Position numbers and translations under genes: made by a program. Positions 1 to 8,648 of a DNA stretch of 64,000 bases are shown here, in pieces (the first letter of the stretch is position 1; the number at the start of each line of letters is the position of its first letter). The stretch is taken from NCBI RefSeq assembly GCF_040655735.1, contig NZ_JBFAKK010000003.1:372001-436000 (forward strand). The letters are read 5' to 3'. This stretch comes from Phytomonospora sp040655735. GTDB lineage: Bacteria > Actinomycetota > Actinomycetes > Mycobacteriales > Micromonosporaceae. The notes under the pieces were generated by a model, which searched no databases, was not told where the DNA came from, and worked only from the letters and a program-made list of their open reading frames with translations.

Positions 1-132
1 CGCGCGGAACTCCGACAGCCCGAGATGATGGCCGCGGTGCAGACCTTGCGCGAGTGCCTGCTCGACGAGGTGGTGCAGCCGCAGCGCGCGCTGCCAGTGG
101 ACGCTGATCGCGGTGGCCTGTCTGGTAACCAT
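1..132 (-). CDS. MarR-family transcriptional regulator, N-terminal part
   Basis: Only the first 44 codons lie in the window; the gene continues past the left edge. ATG at 132 is preceded by AAAGGA about 7 bases upstream. The reading starts MVTRQATAISVHWQ and ends with GLSEFRA, which matches the end of helix 1 and the 'L-S-E-x-R' entry into the winged helix of MarR proteins. These are dimeric DNA-binding repressors that often respond to phenolic ligands and often control a divergent neighbour. Here the divergent neighbour is the STAND gene starting at 389. The family call is by motif only; the recognition helix is outside the window. Confidence 0.6.
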   Translation of the reverse strand, partial: MVTRQATAISVHWQRALRLHHLVEQALAQGLHRGHHLGLSEFRA

Positions 133-176
133 CACTGTCCTTTCCGGACGGACCGGTCATTCATCCCACCTCCGCC

Positions 177-200
177 ACCATATGCCGGGGCATGCATGGT
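177..200. promoter_or_regulatory. Imperfect dyad between marR-like and STAND genes
   Basis: Arms ACCAT (177-181) and ATGGT (196-200) enclose a second pair, TGCC (183-186) and GGCA (189-192). The dyad sits about 45 bases upstream of the MarR-like start and is slightly asymmetric. MarR proteins bind short dyads in such divergent regions, so this is a candidate operator. Nothing else is visible in the 256-base intergenic stretch. Confidence 0.3.
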
Positions 201-388
201 CGCCAGTGAGTTGTGTGGGGGATACCCGTTTGGGCGGCGGGGAACCGCCTCCGCGCTGCCATCCGGACATCGGTGAGCCTTGAGCCGCTTGCGCCGACAC
301 CGGGACCCGCGTGAAATCGCCCGAGTGTCGAATCGCGGACAGTGTCGAGAGCGGCACGCGCAGTCCTGAATCGGTTAGGGTCAGGCGC

Positions 389-3300
389 ATGGCGTTGCCC
401 CCGGAACCCGACGATCCCCTCGTCGGAGCTCGCGCGGGTGTTCGCGCCGCGATGACCCGATTCGCGGGCGCTTTGCGTACCGCTGCCCGCCCCACGATCA
501 CGGCGGTCCTCTGCGCGGGAGCCTGCGCGCCGATCGCCGCCGCCGTTTTAGGCAGCGGAGCCGCCGCCACGGCCGCGCTCGGCGTCCTCGGGGGAATCGG
601 CGGCGGCACGCTCACCAACGTCGTCGCCGAGGCGATCAAAGGGCTCAGACGCGACCGAGGCGCGGACGGCACCCCGGCGGAGATCGAGGACGCACTGGCC
701 GAGCGCTTCGACGCGCTGCTGGCCTCCGACGACGAGGACACGGCGGAAGCCCGGCAGGCCGTCGCGGAGATCCTCAAAGAGGTCCAGGCCGCCCGGATCG
801 CCACGGAGTTCGCCGTCACAGCAGGCGACGAGGCGCTGCTCGATCTGCTCGTCAGTGAGTTCAGGGACCTGGGCGCGGCTTCCGAGGATTTCGCGTTCCT
901 GCTGCGCGACACCCGCGAGGCCGTCGAGGAGACCCGGCAGGGCGTCCGACGACTGGAGCTGGCACAGCGGTCGGGCCACGACATCCTCCGCCGGCAATCG
1001 GTACTGCTCATGCAGATCCACCATCGGCTCGCCGCGGAATCCAGCGACGACGGGCACCGTGACCGGCTCCAGTCGCCCTACCGCGGCCTCCTTCCCTTCG
1101 GTGAGGAGCACCAGGACGTCTACTTCGGGCGGACGCGTGTGCTCTCCGAACTCATCGCCTACTGCGCCTCACGCATCGGATCGGGCGGGATGATCGCGGT
1201 CACCGGCGCATCCGGTGCCGGAAAGTCGTCACTGCTGCGCGCCGGGCTGATGCCGGAGTTTCGCAGAGGCGGGCTTCCCGTCGAAGGCGCGGAAGCCTGG
1301 CCTCAGCTGGCGCTGACTCCCGGAGGGGCACCTCTGGAGGCGTTCGCGGTCGCACTCGCCTCCATCGGCGGACCGGATGCCGTGGCGACACTCCGTTCCC
1401 TCACCGAGAAACCGGACCAGGCCCATCTCCTGGTGCGTCAGCGCCTGCCCGAACTCGGCGTCGGCGAACCCGCACGCCTGCTTCTGGTGGTCGACCAGTT
1501 CGAGGAGCTGTTCACTCTTGCCGGCGAGGATGAGCGGGACGCCTTCATCACCGTGGTCTTGTCGATAGCCCGCGACGACGCGGGCCTCGTGGTGTTCGCC
1601 CTGCGCGGCGACTTCGTCGACCGCTGCGCCACTGACCCGGGACTGGTGGAGGTTCTCCAGGACAACCTCTTCCTCGTATCCCCGATGAACTCCGGGGAGT
1701 TGAGACAGGCCGTCACCGGGCCGGCCGCCGTGGCCGGGCTCGATCTCGATCAGGGCTTGGCCGATGACATCATCGCCGACCTGCGAGGCGCGTCCGACGA
1801 CTCGGCGGCACTTCCGCTGCTGTCCCAGACGATGCTCTTGGTCTGGGAAGGCAGAACGCAGGGACGTCTCACTCGCCGCGCATACGGCTCATTCGGTGGC
1901 GTCGTGAACGCGGTGAGGGCCGGTGCCGAAGCGGTGTACAGGGCTCTTGGCGACCCGGATCAGCAGGCGGCCGCGCAGGACATGTTCCGGCGCCTGGTGA
2001 GCGTCGGACGCGACGGGACGCTTTCGCGCCGACCGGTACCGCTGTCCGAACTCGACTCCGGAAGCCCTCACCACGCAGCCGTCCGCGAGGCGTTCACCAC
2101 CGCGCGGTTGCTGATCGCCCACGCGGGCGCGACGGAGATCGCCCACGACTCCCTGCTGCGGTACTGGGACCGGCTGCGAAGCTGGGTCGAGCCCGACCGC
2201 GCCAGCCTCGCCCTGCTCAACCAGCTTGAGGAGGACGCCGGAGCGTGGGACGACGGCGGCCGCGATCCATCGTTTCTGTACCAGGGGACGCGGCTCGAAG
2301 CCGTCGAACACGAACACCGGAACGTCTGGACGCCGAACGCCGACCGGTTTCCCGCGCTCGCCGGCGCCTCGCCGGCATTCCTGGCCGTGGCACGAAGTCA
2401 CCAACGACGCCGAGGTCGCCTCCGCAAGGTGGTGACAGGTGCGCTCGCCGGTCTGACGGCGATCGCGATGGTCATGGTGGCGCTGGTCTTCGACGCCAAC
2501 GCCGAACTCACCGACCAGCGCGACGAGGCATTGGCCGCGCAGCTGGTGAGCGCCAGCGCCGACCTGCGCGCAACCGACGGCGAACTGGCCAGGCTGCTCG
2601 CGGTCGCGGCATGGGAGCTGGCAGGGACCGACAGCGCGTACTTGTCGATGACGAACGCCGTGAACGACCCGTCGACCGGCCGCCTCATCGAAGACGGAGT
2701 CGGCGAGGTGGACTCCCTCGCGTTCAGTCCGGACGGGTCACTCCTGGCGGCCCGTGCCAGCAAGGGCATCATCACGCTCTGGCGGACCGACACGTGGGAG
2801 ACCGAGCGGCTGGACCCACCGCTGATCCGAGGCGGCCTTGCCAACGTGGAGTTCAGTCCTGACGGGGCTTTGCTCGCGGCCAACTCGATCGACGGCGTGC
2901 GGATCTGGGACGTCCGAACGCGCACCTTGGCGCGCACCATCGCCGATGCCACCGAAGTCGGCGACCTGGCCTTCAGCCCCGATGGCTCGATGATCGCCTC
3001 GGCCGAGGTCGAACGGACGAGGATCTGGGCCACCGACACCGGTGACCGCGTCGCGGCCTTCGGCGGAGAGTTCGACGACGTCCTCGCCTTCTCGCCGGAC
3101 GGAACCGCGCTGGTCACCGGAGGTAGTGACGGCGTGGTCGAGAGCAGAGACATCGGGAGCGGGGAGTCGACGGGGTCGCAGGACCTCGGCGATTACGTCC
3201 GCTTGCTGCACGCAGGCGTGCCGGGCGCCGACGACATGACCGCGTGCAGCGCCACCGGTTGCTATACCGCGGTGAACGAGGGCCGCTGGATTTGGCGCAC

Positions 3301-4552
3301 GCCCGCAATGTTGCTTCCCGTCATAAGCCCGGACGGCGGCATGTTCGCAACCGCCGACGGGAGTTTTGTGAGCCTGTGGGGCGCCGCGACCGGGCAGCTC
3401 GTGGCCAGTTTCCAGACCGACGCGTCGATTATGGGCTTGGCCTTCCAGCCCGGCGGGTCGGCTCTCGTCGCGGCCACCGACGCAGGACTACAGAGATGGG
3501 ACGTGGGCTTGGCGCTGAGCGCGTCTACGAATCTATTGAGGAGGCTGGACGGCGTCACCCGGGGCTGGCCGCTCAGGGTCGACTACGCCGCGGCCGCGGG
3601 CCTCCTGGCGGGAATCGGTTGGGAAGGAACGAGGCTGTGGAGGTTCGACGGCGGTGCCGTCGACGGTGAGATCGTCGGGACCCGCCCGGAAGGTTCGGAA
3701 TTGCCCAGCGCGATCAACTCCGACGGGTCCCTCTTGGCGTTCGCGGCATCGGCGGACCGGCGGACGGAGATCGACCTGCTCGAAACGGCGACAGGAAAGG
3801 TCAGGGCGATCCTGAACGGCCACGTCGGCGCGGTCGTCGCCGTCGAGTTCAGTCCCGACGGTGCTGTGCTGTACAGCGCGGCCGACATGCACGGAGACGT
3901 GCTGATGTGGGACACGGCGACGGGCAAGGAGCGCCTCCGTCTGGGCGGACATGGCGAAGGTGTGAGGGCGATGGACCTCAGCCCTGACGGACGATTGCTC
4001 GCCACCTCGGACGACTTCGGTGTCGTGCGGGTCTGGGACGCTCACAGCGGAACGCTGACCGCGACGCTGCGCGGCAACCAGGACCCGCCCTCGGCGCTCG
4101 CGTTCAGCGCCGATGGGACCAGACTCGCCGGTGTCGGAACGCATTCGGTGGCGCTGTGGTCGGTCGCCGACGGCAGCCACCAGGAGGTGGCGACCGAAGG
4201 ACTCGACGACCTGGCCCGTTACACGGTGGACTTCTCGCCGGACGGTAGGTTCATCGCCCTTGTCCGAACGGGCGTGGACGGCGGTGTCGACCTCTGGGAC
4301 GTGGAAAGCAATGGGCTCGCGTTCAGCATGCCGACTCCCGCTCTTCCGCACGACCTGGTGTTCGCTGCCGACGGCTGGCGCGCGGCCGTCGCGACGGACA
4401 TGGGCGTGTTCGTGTACGACCTCGGATTCCTCGCCGATCCGCGCTCGGCGGCCTGCGCCCAGGTCGGCAGAGAACTCACGGAGCCGGAATGGGAGACGTA
4501 CTTGCCGGGGTTGCCGGTGGGGGCGCTGGGAATCTGCGGCGACATCGCCTGA
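389..4552 (+). CDS. nSTAND1-type NTPase with C-terminal WD40 repeats (NLR-like)
   Basis: A 1387-residue multidomain protein. Residues about 1-90 hold an Ala/Gly-rich hydrophobic stretch (ACAPIAAAVLGSGAAATA) followed by a helical linker. A STAND NTPase follows with P-loop GASGAGKSS (K279) and Walker B-like LLVVDQFEEL near 365. A predicted membrane helix lies near 682-702 (GALAGLTAIAMVMVALVF), then the RLLAVAAWELA linker usual in this family. About a dozen WD40 blades follow, marked by repeated FSPDG and ending near residue 1370. STAND proteins are ligand-gated signalling ATPases, several of which are phage sensors. The ATG at 389 is preferred over an in-frame GTG at 311 because the extra residues look non-homologous. 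The effector is not recognised; the hydrophobic N-terminus could be membrane-active. Confidence 0.8.
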   Translation: MALPPEPDDPLVGARAGVRAAMTRFAGALRTAARPTITAVLCAGACAPIAAAVLGSGAAATAALGVLGGIGGGTLTNVVAEAIKGLRRDRGADGTPAEIEDALAERFDALLASDDEDTAEARQAVAEILKEVQAARIATEFAVTAGDEALLDLLVSEFRDLGAASEDFAFLLRDTREAVEETRQGVRRLELAQRSGHDILRRQSVLLMQIHHRLAAESSDDGHRDRLQSPYRGLLPFGEEHQDVYFGRTRVLSELIAYCASRIGSGGMIAVTGASGAGKSSLLRAGLMPEFRRGGLPVEGAEAWPQLALTPGGAPLEAFAVALASIGGPDAVATLRSLTEKPDQAHLLVRQRLPELGVGEPARLLLVVDQFEELFTLAGEDERDAFITVVLSIARDDAGLVVFALRGDFVDRCATDPGLVEVLQDNLFLVSPMNSGELRQAVTGPAAVAGLDLDQGLADDIIADLRGASDDSAALPLLSQTMLLVWEGRTQGRLTRRAYGSFGGVVNAVRAGAEAVYRALGDPDQQAAAQDMFRRLVSVGRDGTLSRRPVPLSELDSGSPHHAAVREAFTTARLLIAHAGATEIAHDSLLRYWDRLRSWVEPDRASLALLNQLEEDAGAWDDGGRDPSFLYQGTRLEAVEHEHRNVWTPNADRFPALAGASPAFLAVARSHQRRRGRLRKVVTGALAGLTAIAMVMVALVFDANAELTDQRDEALAAQLVSASADLRATDGELARLLAVAAWELAGTDSAYLSMTNAVNDPSTGRLIEDGVGEVDSLAFSPDGSLLAARASKGIITLWRTDTWETERLDPPLIRGGLANVEFSPDGALLAANSIDGVRIWDVRTRTLARTIADATEVGDLAFSPDGSMIASAEVERTRIWATDTGDRVAAFGGEFDDVLAFSPDGTALVTGGSDGVVESRDIGSGESTGSQDLGDYVRLLHAGVPGADDMTACSATGCYTAVNEGRWIWRTPAMLLPVISPDGGMFATADGSFVSLWGAATGQLVASFQTDASIMGLAFQPGGSALVAATDAGLQRWDVGLALSASTNLLRRLDGVTRGWPLRVDYAAAAGLLAGIGWEGTRLWRFDGGAVDGEIVGTRPEGSELPSAINSDGSLLAFAASADRRTEIDLLETATGKVRAILNGHVGAVVAVEFSPDGAVLYSAADMHGDVLMWDTATGKERLRLGGHGEGVRAMDLSPDGRLLATSDDFGVVRVWDAHSGTLTATLRGNQDPPSALAFSADGTRLAGVGTHSVALWSVADGSHQEVATEGLDDLARYTVDFSPDGRFIALVRTGVDGGVDLWDVESNGLAFSMPTPALPHDLVFAADGWRAAVATDMGVFVYDLGFLADPRSAACAQVGRELTEPEWETYLPGLPVGALGICGDIA

Positions 4553-4556
4553 CGAC

Positions 4557-4589
4557 CGATGGCCGGCACCCGTGAGGTGCCGGCCATCG
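4557..4589. terminator. Bidirectional terminator between convergent genes
   Basis: A perfect 14-bp stem (CGATGGCCGGCACC and its complement) with a 5-base loop lies between the stop codons of the STAND gene and the FtsX-type permease. Only a short T-containing tail follows on the + strand. Confidence 0.75.
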
Positions 4590-4601
4590 TCTTCCGCGGA
4601 A

Positions 4602-7160
4602 CTACTGCTTGCCCCCGATCACGTCCGACGGCCTGCCCCGCAGTGCCACGCGGCCCGGCAGCACCGTCGACACCAGTGCCAGCAGCGCCGCGCCGGCGAT
4701 GACCGTCGCGTACGTCACGAACGGCATCGAAGGCTGGGCAGCGCCGGTCATGCCGACGCTGAACGCGGTCAGCGTGGCCACGGCGATGCCGGTCCCGAGC
4801 ACCACCGCGATGAGCACGGCCATGCCGGTCTCGGTCCGCAGCATGCGCATGACCTGCCGCTTCGTCGTGCCGACCAGCCGCAGTAGCGCGAACTCGCGGG
4901 CGCGGTCGGCGGTGGCCATGGCCAGGGTGTTGACGACGGCGATGGCGGCGAAGGCGATGACCAGGCTCATCACCAGCAACTGGACCTCGGCGTTCGTCGA
5001 CGCCACGGTGGAGCGGGCCTCCTCGACTTCGGCGTCACCGAGCACGGCGAGGGTCGGGTAGGTCTTGCCGAGGGCGGTGCGGATGTCCTGCGGCGTAACG
5101 GATCCGGAGACCAGCACGGTCGACGACAGGGGGTTGTCGACGTGGGCCGCGACGACTTCGTGCGGCAGTGTCAGGTCGCCGAAGCCGAGGTGGCGCTCGT
5201 AGATCGCGACCAGGGTCAGGGTGACGTGCACGCCGTCGCCCATGGTCACGTCGATCTCGTCGCCGACGGAGGCGGCGCGCTGCTCGGCGGCGAGCTCGCT
5301 CATGGCGATCGAGGTGCCGGCGAAGTCGTCCATGGATCCCTTGGTGACGCCCAGGTCCAGGTTGGCCGACACGCCTTCGGGTGTGACGCCCTTGGCGCGG
5401 TACTTGTCCTGGCCGATGCGGACGGTCGAGCCGATCGTCTCGGTGGCGGCGTCGACGCCGGGCAGGTCGCGGACGGTGGCGGCCGCCTCCGACGGGATGC
5501 CCGGGCCGGGGGCGGTCAGCGTGTAGTCGGCCTTGGTGCCGTCGCGCAGTTCGCCGGCGGCGGCGTCGCCCATGGTCGTCGGCACGAACAGGATCGTCAC
5601 GGTCAGGGCGACGAGCAGTCCGAGCGGCGTGATCACCGACGCCAGCCGGCGCGCGCTGGTGCGGGCGTTGGCGGCGGCCAGATAGCCGCCGGCGCGCAGG
5701 ATCCAGCTCAGGAGCGGCGTGAACACGTAGGCCGCGACGCGTGCCACCACGGGCCCGAGCAGGGACAGCGCGACGACCAGCAGGATCGCGGTGAAGAAGG
5801 TGACCGGGCTGGCCGCGGCCTCCGTCGACAGTCCACTCAGGACCACTAGCAGCACCACCCCGCCCGCCAAGGCGAGCAGGCCGAGGATCGAGCGGACGAC
5901 GCCGAGCCTGGGCGTGGGCATGGCCGCGTCCGACAGGGCCTCGGTGGGGCGGATGCGGATGACGTGCCGCGCGGAGATGCGCGCGGCCAGGAAGGCCGCG
6001 GCGAGGGTCGCGATCACGGCGGCGGCGATGGGGAAGGGACTGACGACCAGGTCGAGGTTGGCGGGGATGACGCCGTAGGAGACGAAGCGGTTGCGCAGCC
6101 ATCCGCCCAGGAAGATCCCGGCGAAGGCGCCGAGCGGTGCGGCGATCGCGCCGACCATGAGCGCCTCGCGGCCGATGAGCTGCCGCATCTGGCGGGGTGT
6201 GGCCGCGATGGCCCGCAGGAGCGCGATCTCGCGGTGGCGCTGCTGCATCGACAGCGCGAAGGTTCCGACGACGACCAGGACGCCGACCAGCAGCGAGGTG
6301 CCGCCGATCGCGCCGCCCATGCTCAGCAGCTTGACGCGGGCGCCTTCGGCCTCGACGAACTCCAGTGGGCCGCGCGCCGCTCCGGCGTAGACCTCGCCGG
6401 GTGTGCCGTCCAGGGCCGCGGTCAGGTCGCGGTGGAGCTGTGCGAGGTCGGTGCCGGCGCTGGGGAGCACCCCGATCGCGGTGAGCTGCCCGTCGTGGCC
6501 GGCGAGGGCGCGGGCCTCCTCGTCGGAGAAGAAGATCGTCGACTGCGCGGCGAGGTCGCCCGCTTCGGGCGTGACCAGCCCGACGACGGTGTAGGTGCCG
6601 GGCACGGTGGTGCTCTGCACGGACGCGGTCTGGCCGACGCCGATCCCGGCCCGCGCGGCGAGTTCGGTGTCGAGGGCGATCTCACCGGTGGCGGCGGGGG
6701 CGCGTCCATCGGTCACCGTGAACGGCGTCAGGGGGGCCGAGGCGATGCCGTGCCCCCAGGAGTCGCCGTCTTCGGGGCCGGGGAGGGGGAGGCCGCGGTC
6801 GTCGAGGAGGTAGGCGGGGAAGGTGACCTCGGGGACGGCCTGGTCGACGCCGGGGACGGCCGCGACGGTGCCGGCGAGGTCGGCGGGGATCCAGGCGCGC
6901 TCGGTCAGCGGCTTGGACTTCGTCTTCGTCTTGACCTCGCCCTCGCCCTTGTCCTTGGTGGTCGTCCAGTGGACTTCCTGGTCGCCGGCGACGACCACAG
7001 GGGCGCCGGCGTAGCGCTCGACGGGGATCTCGCCGCGCAGGCCGGTGTCGAGGAGCATGCCGCAGGCGGCGACCATCGCCGCGGCGCACATGAGGGCGAC
7101 GAAGGCGCCGACGAATCCGGCCAGCCGGGACCGCAGCGTTCGCAGTGCGAAGGTGAACAC
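4602..7160 (-). CDS. FtsX-family ABC transporter permease
   Basis: An 852-residue membrane subunit of an exporter of the FtsX/MacB superfamily. It has an N-terminal membrane helix (FALRTLRSRLAGFVGAFVAL) and a large extracytoplasmic region. A block of three helices follows near the middle (IGGTSLLVGVLVVVGTFALS), then a duplicated half with another extracytoplasmic domain and three C-terminal helices. Length and duplicated layout fit the actinobacterial antibiotic-peptide/lipid exporter type. The GTG start at 7160 overlaps the stop of the ATPase gene by one base (TAGTG), indicating translational coupling. The extracytoplasmic part has a Lys-rich KDKGEGEVKTKTKSK insertion. Substrate unknown. Confidence 0.85.
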   Translation of the reverse strand: MFTFALRTLRSRLAGFVGAFVALMCAAAMVAACGMLLDTGLRGEIPVERYAGAPVVVAGDQEVHWTTTKDKGEGEVKTKTKSKPLTERAWIPADLAGTVAAVPGVDQAVPEVTFPAYLLDDRGLPLPGPEDGDSWGHGIASAPLTPFTVTDGRAPAATGEIALDTELAARAGIGVGQTASVQSTTVPGTYTVVGLVTPEAGDLAAQSTIFFSDEEARALAGHDGQLTAIGVLPSAGTDLAQLHRDLTAALDGTPGEVYAGAARGPLEFVEAEGARVKLLSMGGAIGGTSLLVGVLVVVGTFALSMQQRHREIALLRAIAATPRQMRQLIGREALMVGAIAAPLGAFAGIFLGGWLRNRFVSYGVIPANLDLVVSPFPIAAAVIATLAAAFLAARISARHVIRIRPTEALSDAAMPTPRLGVVRSILGLLALAGGVVLLVVLSGLSTEAAASPVTFFTAILLVVALSLLGPVVARVAAYVFTPLLSWILRAGGYLAAANARTSARRLASVITPLGLLVALTVTILFVPTTMGDAAAGELRDGTKADYTLTAPGPGIPSEAAATVRDLPGVDAATETIGSTVRIGQDKYRAKGVTPEGVSANLDLGVTKGSMDDFAGTSIAMSELAAEQRAASVGDEIDVTMGDGVHVTLTLVAIYERHLGFGDLTLPHEVVAAHVDNPLSSTVLVSGSVTPQDIRTALGKTYPTLAVLGDAEVEEARSTVASTNAEVQLLVMSLVIAFAAIAVVNTLAMATADRAREFALLRLVGTTKRQVMRMLRTETGMAVLIAVVLGTGIAVATLTAFSVGMTGAAQPSMPFVTYATVIAGAALLALVSTVLPGRVALRGRPSDVIGGKQ

Positions 7161-7921
7161 TACGACCACGCTCCGAGGTGGGTCATGCGCTCGGCGACCT
7201 TGTCGGCGGTGGGGGAGGGCATGGCCTCGACGATGCGGCCGTCGGCGAGGAACAGGACGGTGTCGGCGAAGGCGGCGGCGACCGGGTCGTGGGTGACCAT
7301 CACGACCGTCTGGCCCATGTCGTGGACGGTGGAGCGGAGCAGGCCGAGGATCTCCTTGGCGGTGACGGTGTCGAGCGCGCCGGTCGGTTCGTCGCCGAAG
7401 AGGACCTCGGGGCGGGTGACCAGGGCGCGGGCGATCGCGACGCGCTGCTGCTGGCCGCCGGACAGTTCGGCCGGGCGGTGCGAGGCGCGCTCGGCGAGGC
7501 CGACGCGGCGGAGGACCTCGGCGAGCCAGCCCTTGTCCACTTTGGAACCCGCTAGGCGGAACGGCAGGGTGATGTTCTGCGTGACCGTCAGGGCCGGGAC
7601 GAGGTTGAAGGCCTGGAAGACGAAGCCGACGCGCTTCCTGCGCAACTTGGTCAGGGCGGTCTCGTTCATGCCCGACAGGTCGGTGTCGCCGAGCCGGACG
7701 GTGCCCGAACTGGGGTGGTCGAGCCCGGCCGCGCAGTGGAGGAAGGTGCTCTTGCCCGAACCGGAGGGGCCCATCACGGCGGTGAAGCTGCCGCGGGGGA
7801 TGGCGACGCTGACCTCTTTGAGGGCGGCGACGCGGCCGGCTCCCTTTCCATAGGTCTTGGAGACCCCGTCGAGTCGTACGGCGGCCGTCTTGCGGGCTGG
7901 GGAGAGCGTTGCGGCGGTCAT
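7160..7921 (-). CDS. ABC transporter ATP-binding protein (MacB/LolD type)
   Basis: A 253-residue ATPase that powers the FtsX-type permease encoded just downstream. It has Walker A GPSGSGKST, a Q-loop in VFQAFNLVPAL, signature LSGGQQQR, Walker B VLFGDEPTGALD (Asp-Glu intact) and an H-loop in VTHDP. ATG 7921 is chosen; a TTG at 7936 is in frame, directly abutting the regulator's stop codon. Neither has a clear ribosome site, so translation is probably coupled to the upstream regulator gene. The regulator, ATPase and permease genes form one minus-strand unit. Confidence 0.9.
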   Translation of the reverse strand: MTAATLSPARKTAAVRLDGVSKTYGKGAGRVAALKEVSVAIPRGSFTAVMGPSGSGKSTFLHCAAGLDHPSSGTVRLGDTDLSGMNETALTKLRRKRVGFVFQAFNLVPALTVTQNITLPFRLAGSKVDKGWLAEVLRRVGLAERASHRPAELSGGQQQRVAIARALVTRPEVLFGDEPTGALDTVTAKEILGLLRSTVHDMGQTVVMVTHDPVAAAFADTVLFLADGRIVEAMPSPTADKVAERMTHLGAWS

Positions 7922-7936
7922 GAGGGTGTGTGCCAA

Positions 7937-8518
7937 TCAGTCTTCGTCGGAATCGGCGGTGGGCGCCGAGGGGGCGGGAAACGCGAGGAAACGTGTCAGT
8001 ACGGTCCGGGCGTCGTCCCGGTCGGAGTGGGCGTAGCGGTTGAGGAGTGCGATGTACTCCTCGAAGAAGTCGCGAAGCTGATCCATGGAGACGCGGATCG
8101 TGCCGCGCGAGTACGGGAGGCCGTCGACCCACTCGCCGTCCTCGGCCGTCTCGGCCTGGGAGCGGTGGAAGGCCTCGACGTCGGCGGCGAAGGACTGGCG
8201 GGTCATCTCGTCGAAGACGACCCGGGTGGCCTCGTCCTGACCGCCGCGCGGGGCGAAGCGGATGTCGCGCTTGACGTAGCGCCACCACCGCTGCCGGCCG
8301 TGGGTCTGGTCGGGCACCTCCTCGACGAAGCCCTGCCGGGCCAGTTCGCGCAGGTGGTAGCTGGTGGCGCCGGTGTTGAGGTCGAGGGCGCGGGCGAGGG
8401 TCGCCGAGGTCGCCGGGCCGTGCATCGTCAGGTGCTGGATGATCTGCTGCCTCCTCGGCTGGGCCAGGGAACGCAGGACCTCGAGCTCGGTGATCTCGCG
8501 CCGCTCGTCGTCGCTCAT
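7937..8518 (-). CDS. ArsR-like winged-helix transcriptional regulator
   Basis: A 193-residue regulator heading the ABC exporter operon. Residues 5-90 form a winged helix of the ArsR/HTH_20 type: LEVLRSLAQPRRQQI, then ATSATLARALDLNTGATSYHLREL with the usual S-Y-H-L recognition helix. The C-terminal 100 residues (DEMTRQSFAADVEAF onward) are helical and probably serve for dimerisation or ligand sensing. The start is ATG 8518; an in-frame extension upstream has no ribosome site and would cover the operator region. It probably autoregulates the operon through the direct repeats at 8521-8568. Confidence 0.8.
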   Translation of the reverse strand: MSDDERREITELEVLRSLAQPRRQQIIQHLTMHGPATSATLARALDLNTGATSYHLRELARQGFVEEVPDQTHGRQRWWRYVKRDIRFAPRGGQDEATRVVFDEMTRQSFAADVEAFHRSQAETAEDGEWVDGLPYSRGTIRVSMDQLRDFFEEYIALLNRYAHSDRDDARTVLTRFLAFPAPSAPTADSDED

Positions 8519-8520
8519 GA

Positions 8521-8568
8521 ATGCAAAGGTAAATGTGCACAGCAAATTATGCAAGGGAATCTGTGCAC
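8521..8568. promoter_or_regulatory. Two 20-bp direct repeats, candidate ArsR-type operator
   Basis: Copies at 8521-8540 and 8549-8568 match at 16 of 20 positions and are spaced 28 bases apart. Each begins ATGCAA and ends TGTGCAC, which contains the palindrome GTGCAC. They lie immediately upstream of the regulator start and in an AT-rich patch, unusual for this sequence. Occupancy would block initiation of the exporter operon. Confidence 0.6.
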
Positions 8569-8584
8569 TACTTTGAGTGAGATT

Positions 8585-8614
8585 TTGACCGGTCGGTGTG
8601 CCGCTGTATAGCAT
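8585..8614 (+). promoter_or_regulatory. Candidate sigma-70-type promoter of the SPFH gene
   Basis: TTGACC (8585-8590), 18 bases, TAGCAT (8609-8614); TATAGC at 8607 with 16-base spacing is an alternative. The perfect palindrome GTGATATCAC (8616-8625) sits at the expected transcription start, a position typical for a repressor site. The gene starts at 8649. Confidence 0.55.
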
Positions 8615-8648
8615 GGTGATATCACTTCGCTAGCCCTCGGAGGTAGCC

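Noticed and set aside
311..388. GTG 311 as start of the STAND protein
   Set aside because: The 26 extra residues lack resemblance to the family and no ribosome site precedes the codon; ATG 389 is preferred.
7161..8540. Open minus-strand extension that would lengthen the FtsX permease to about 1300 residues
   Set aside because: The extra part is an Arg/Pro-rich shadow of the ATPase and ArsR genes; the GTG at 7160 couples to the ATPase stop and starts the family-typical sequence.
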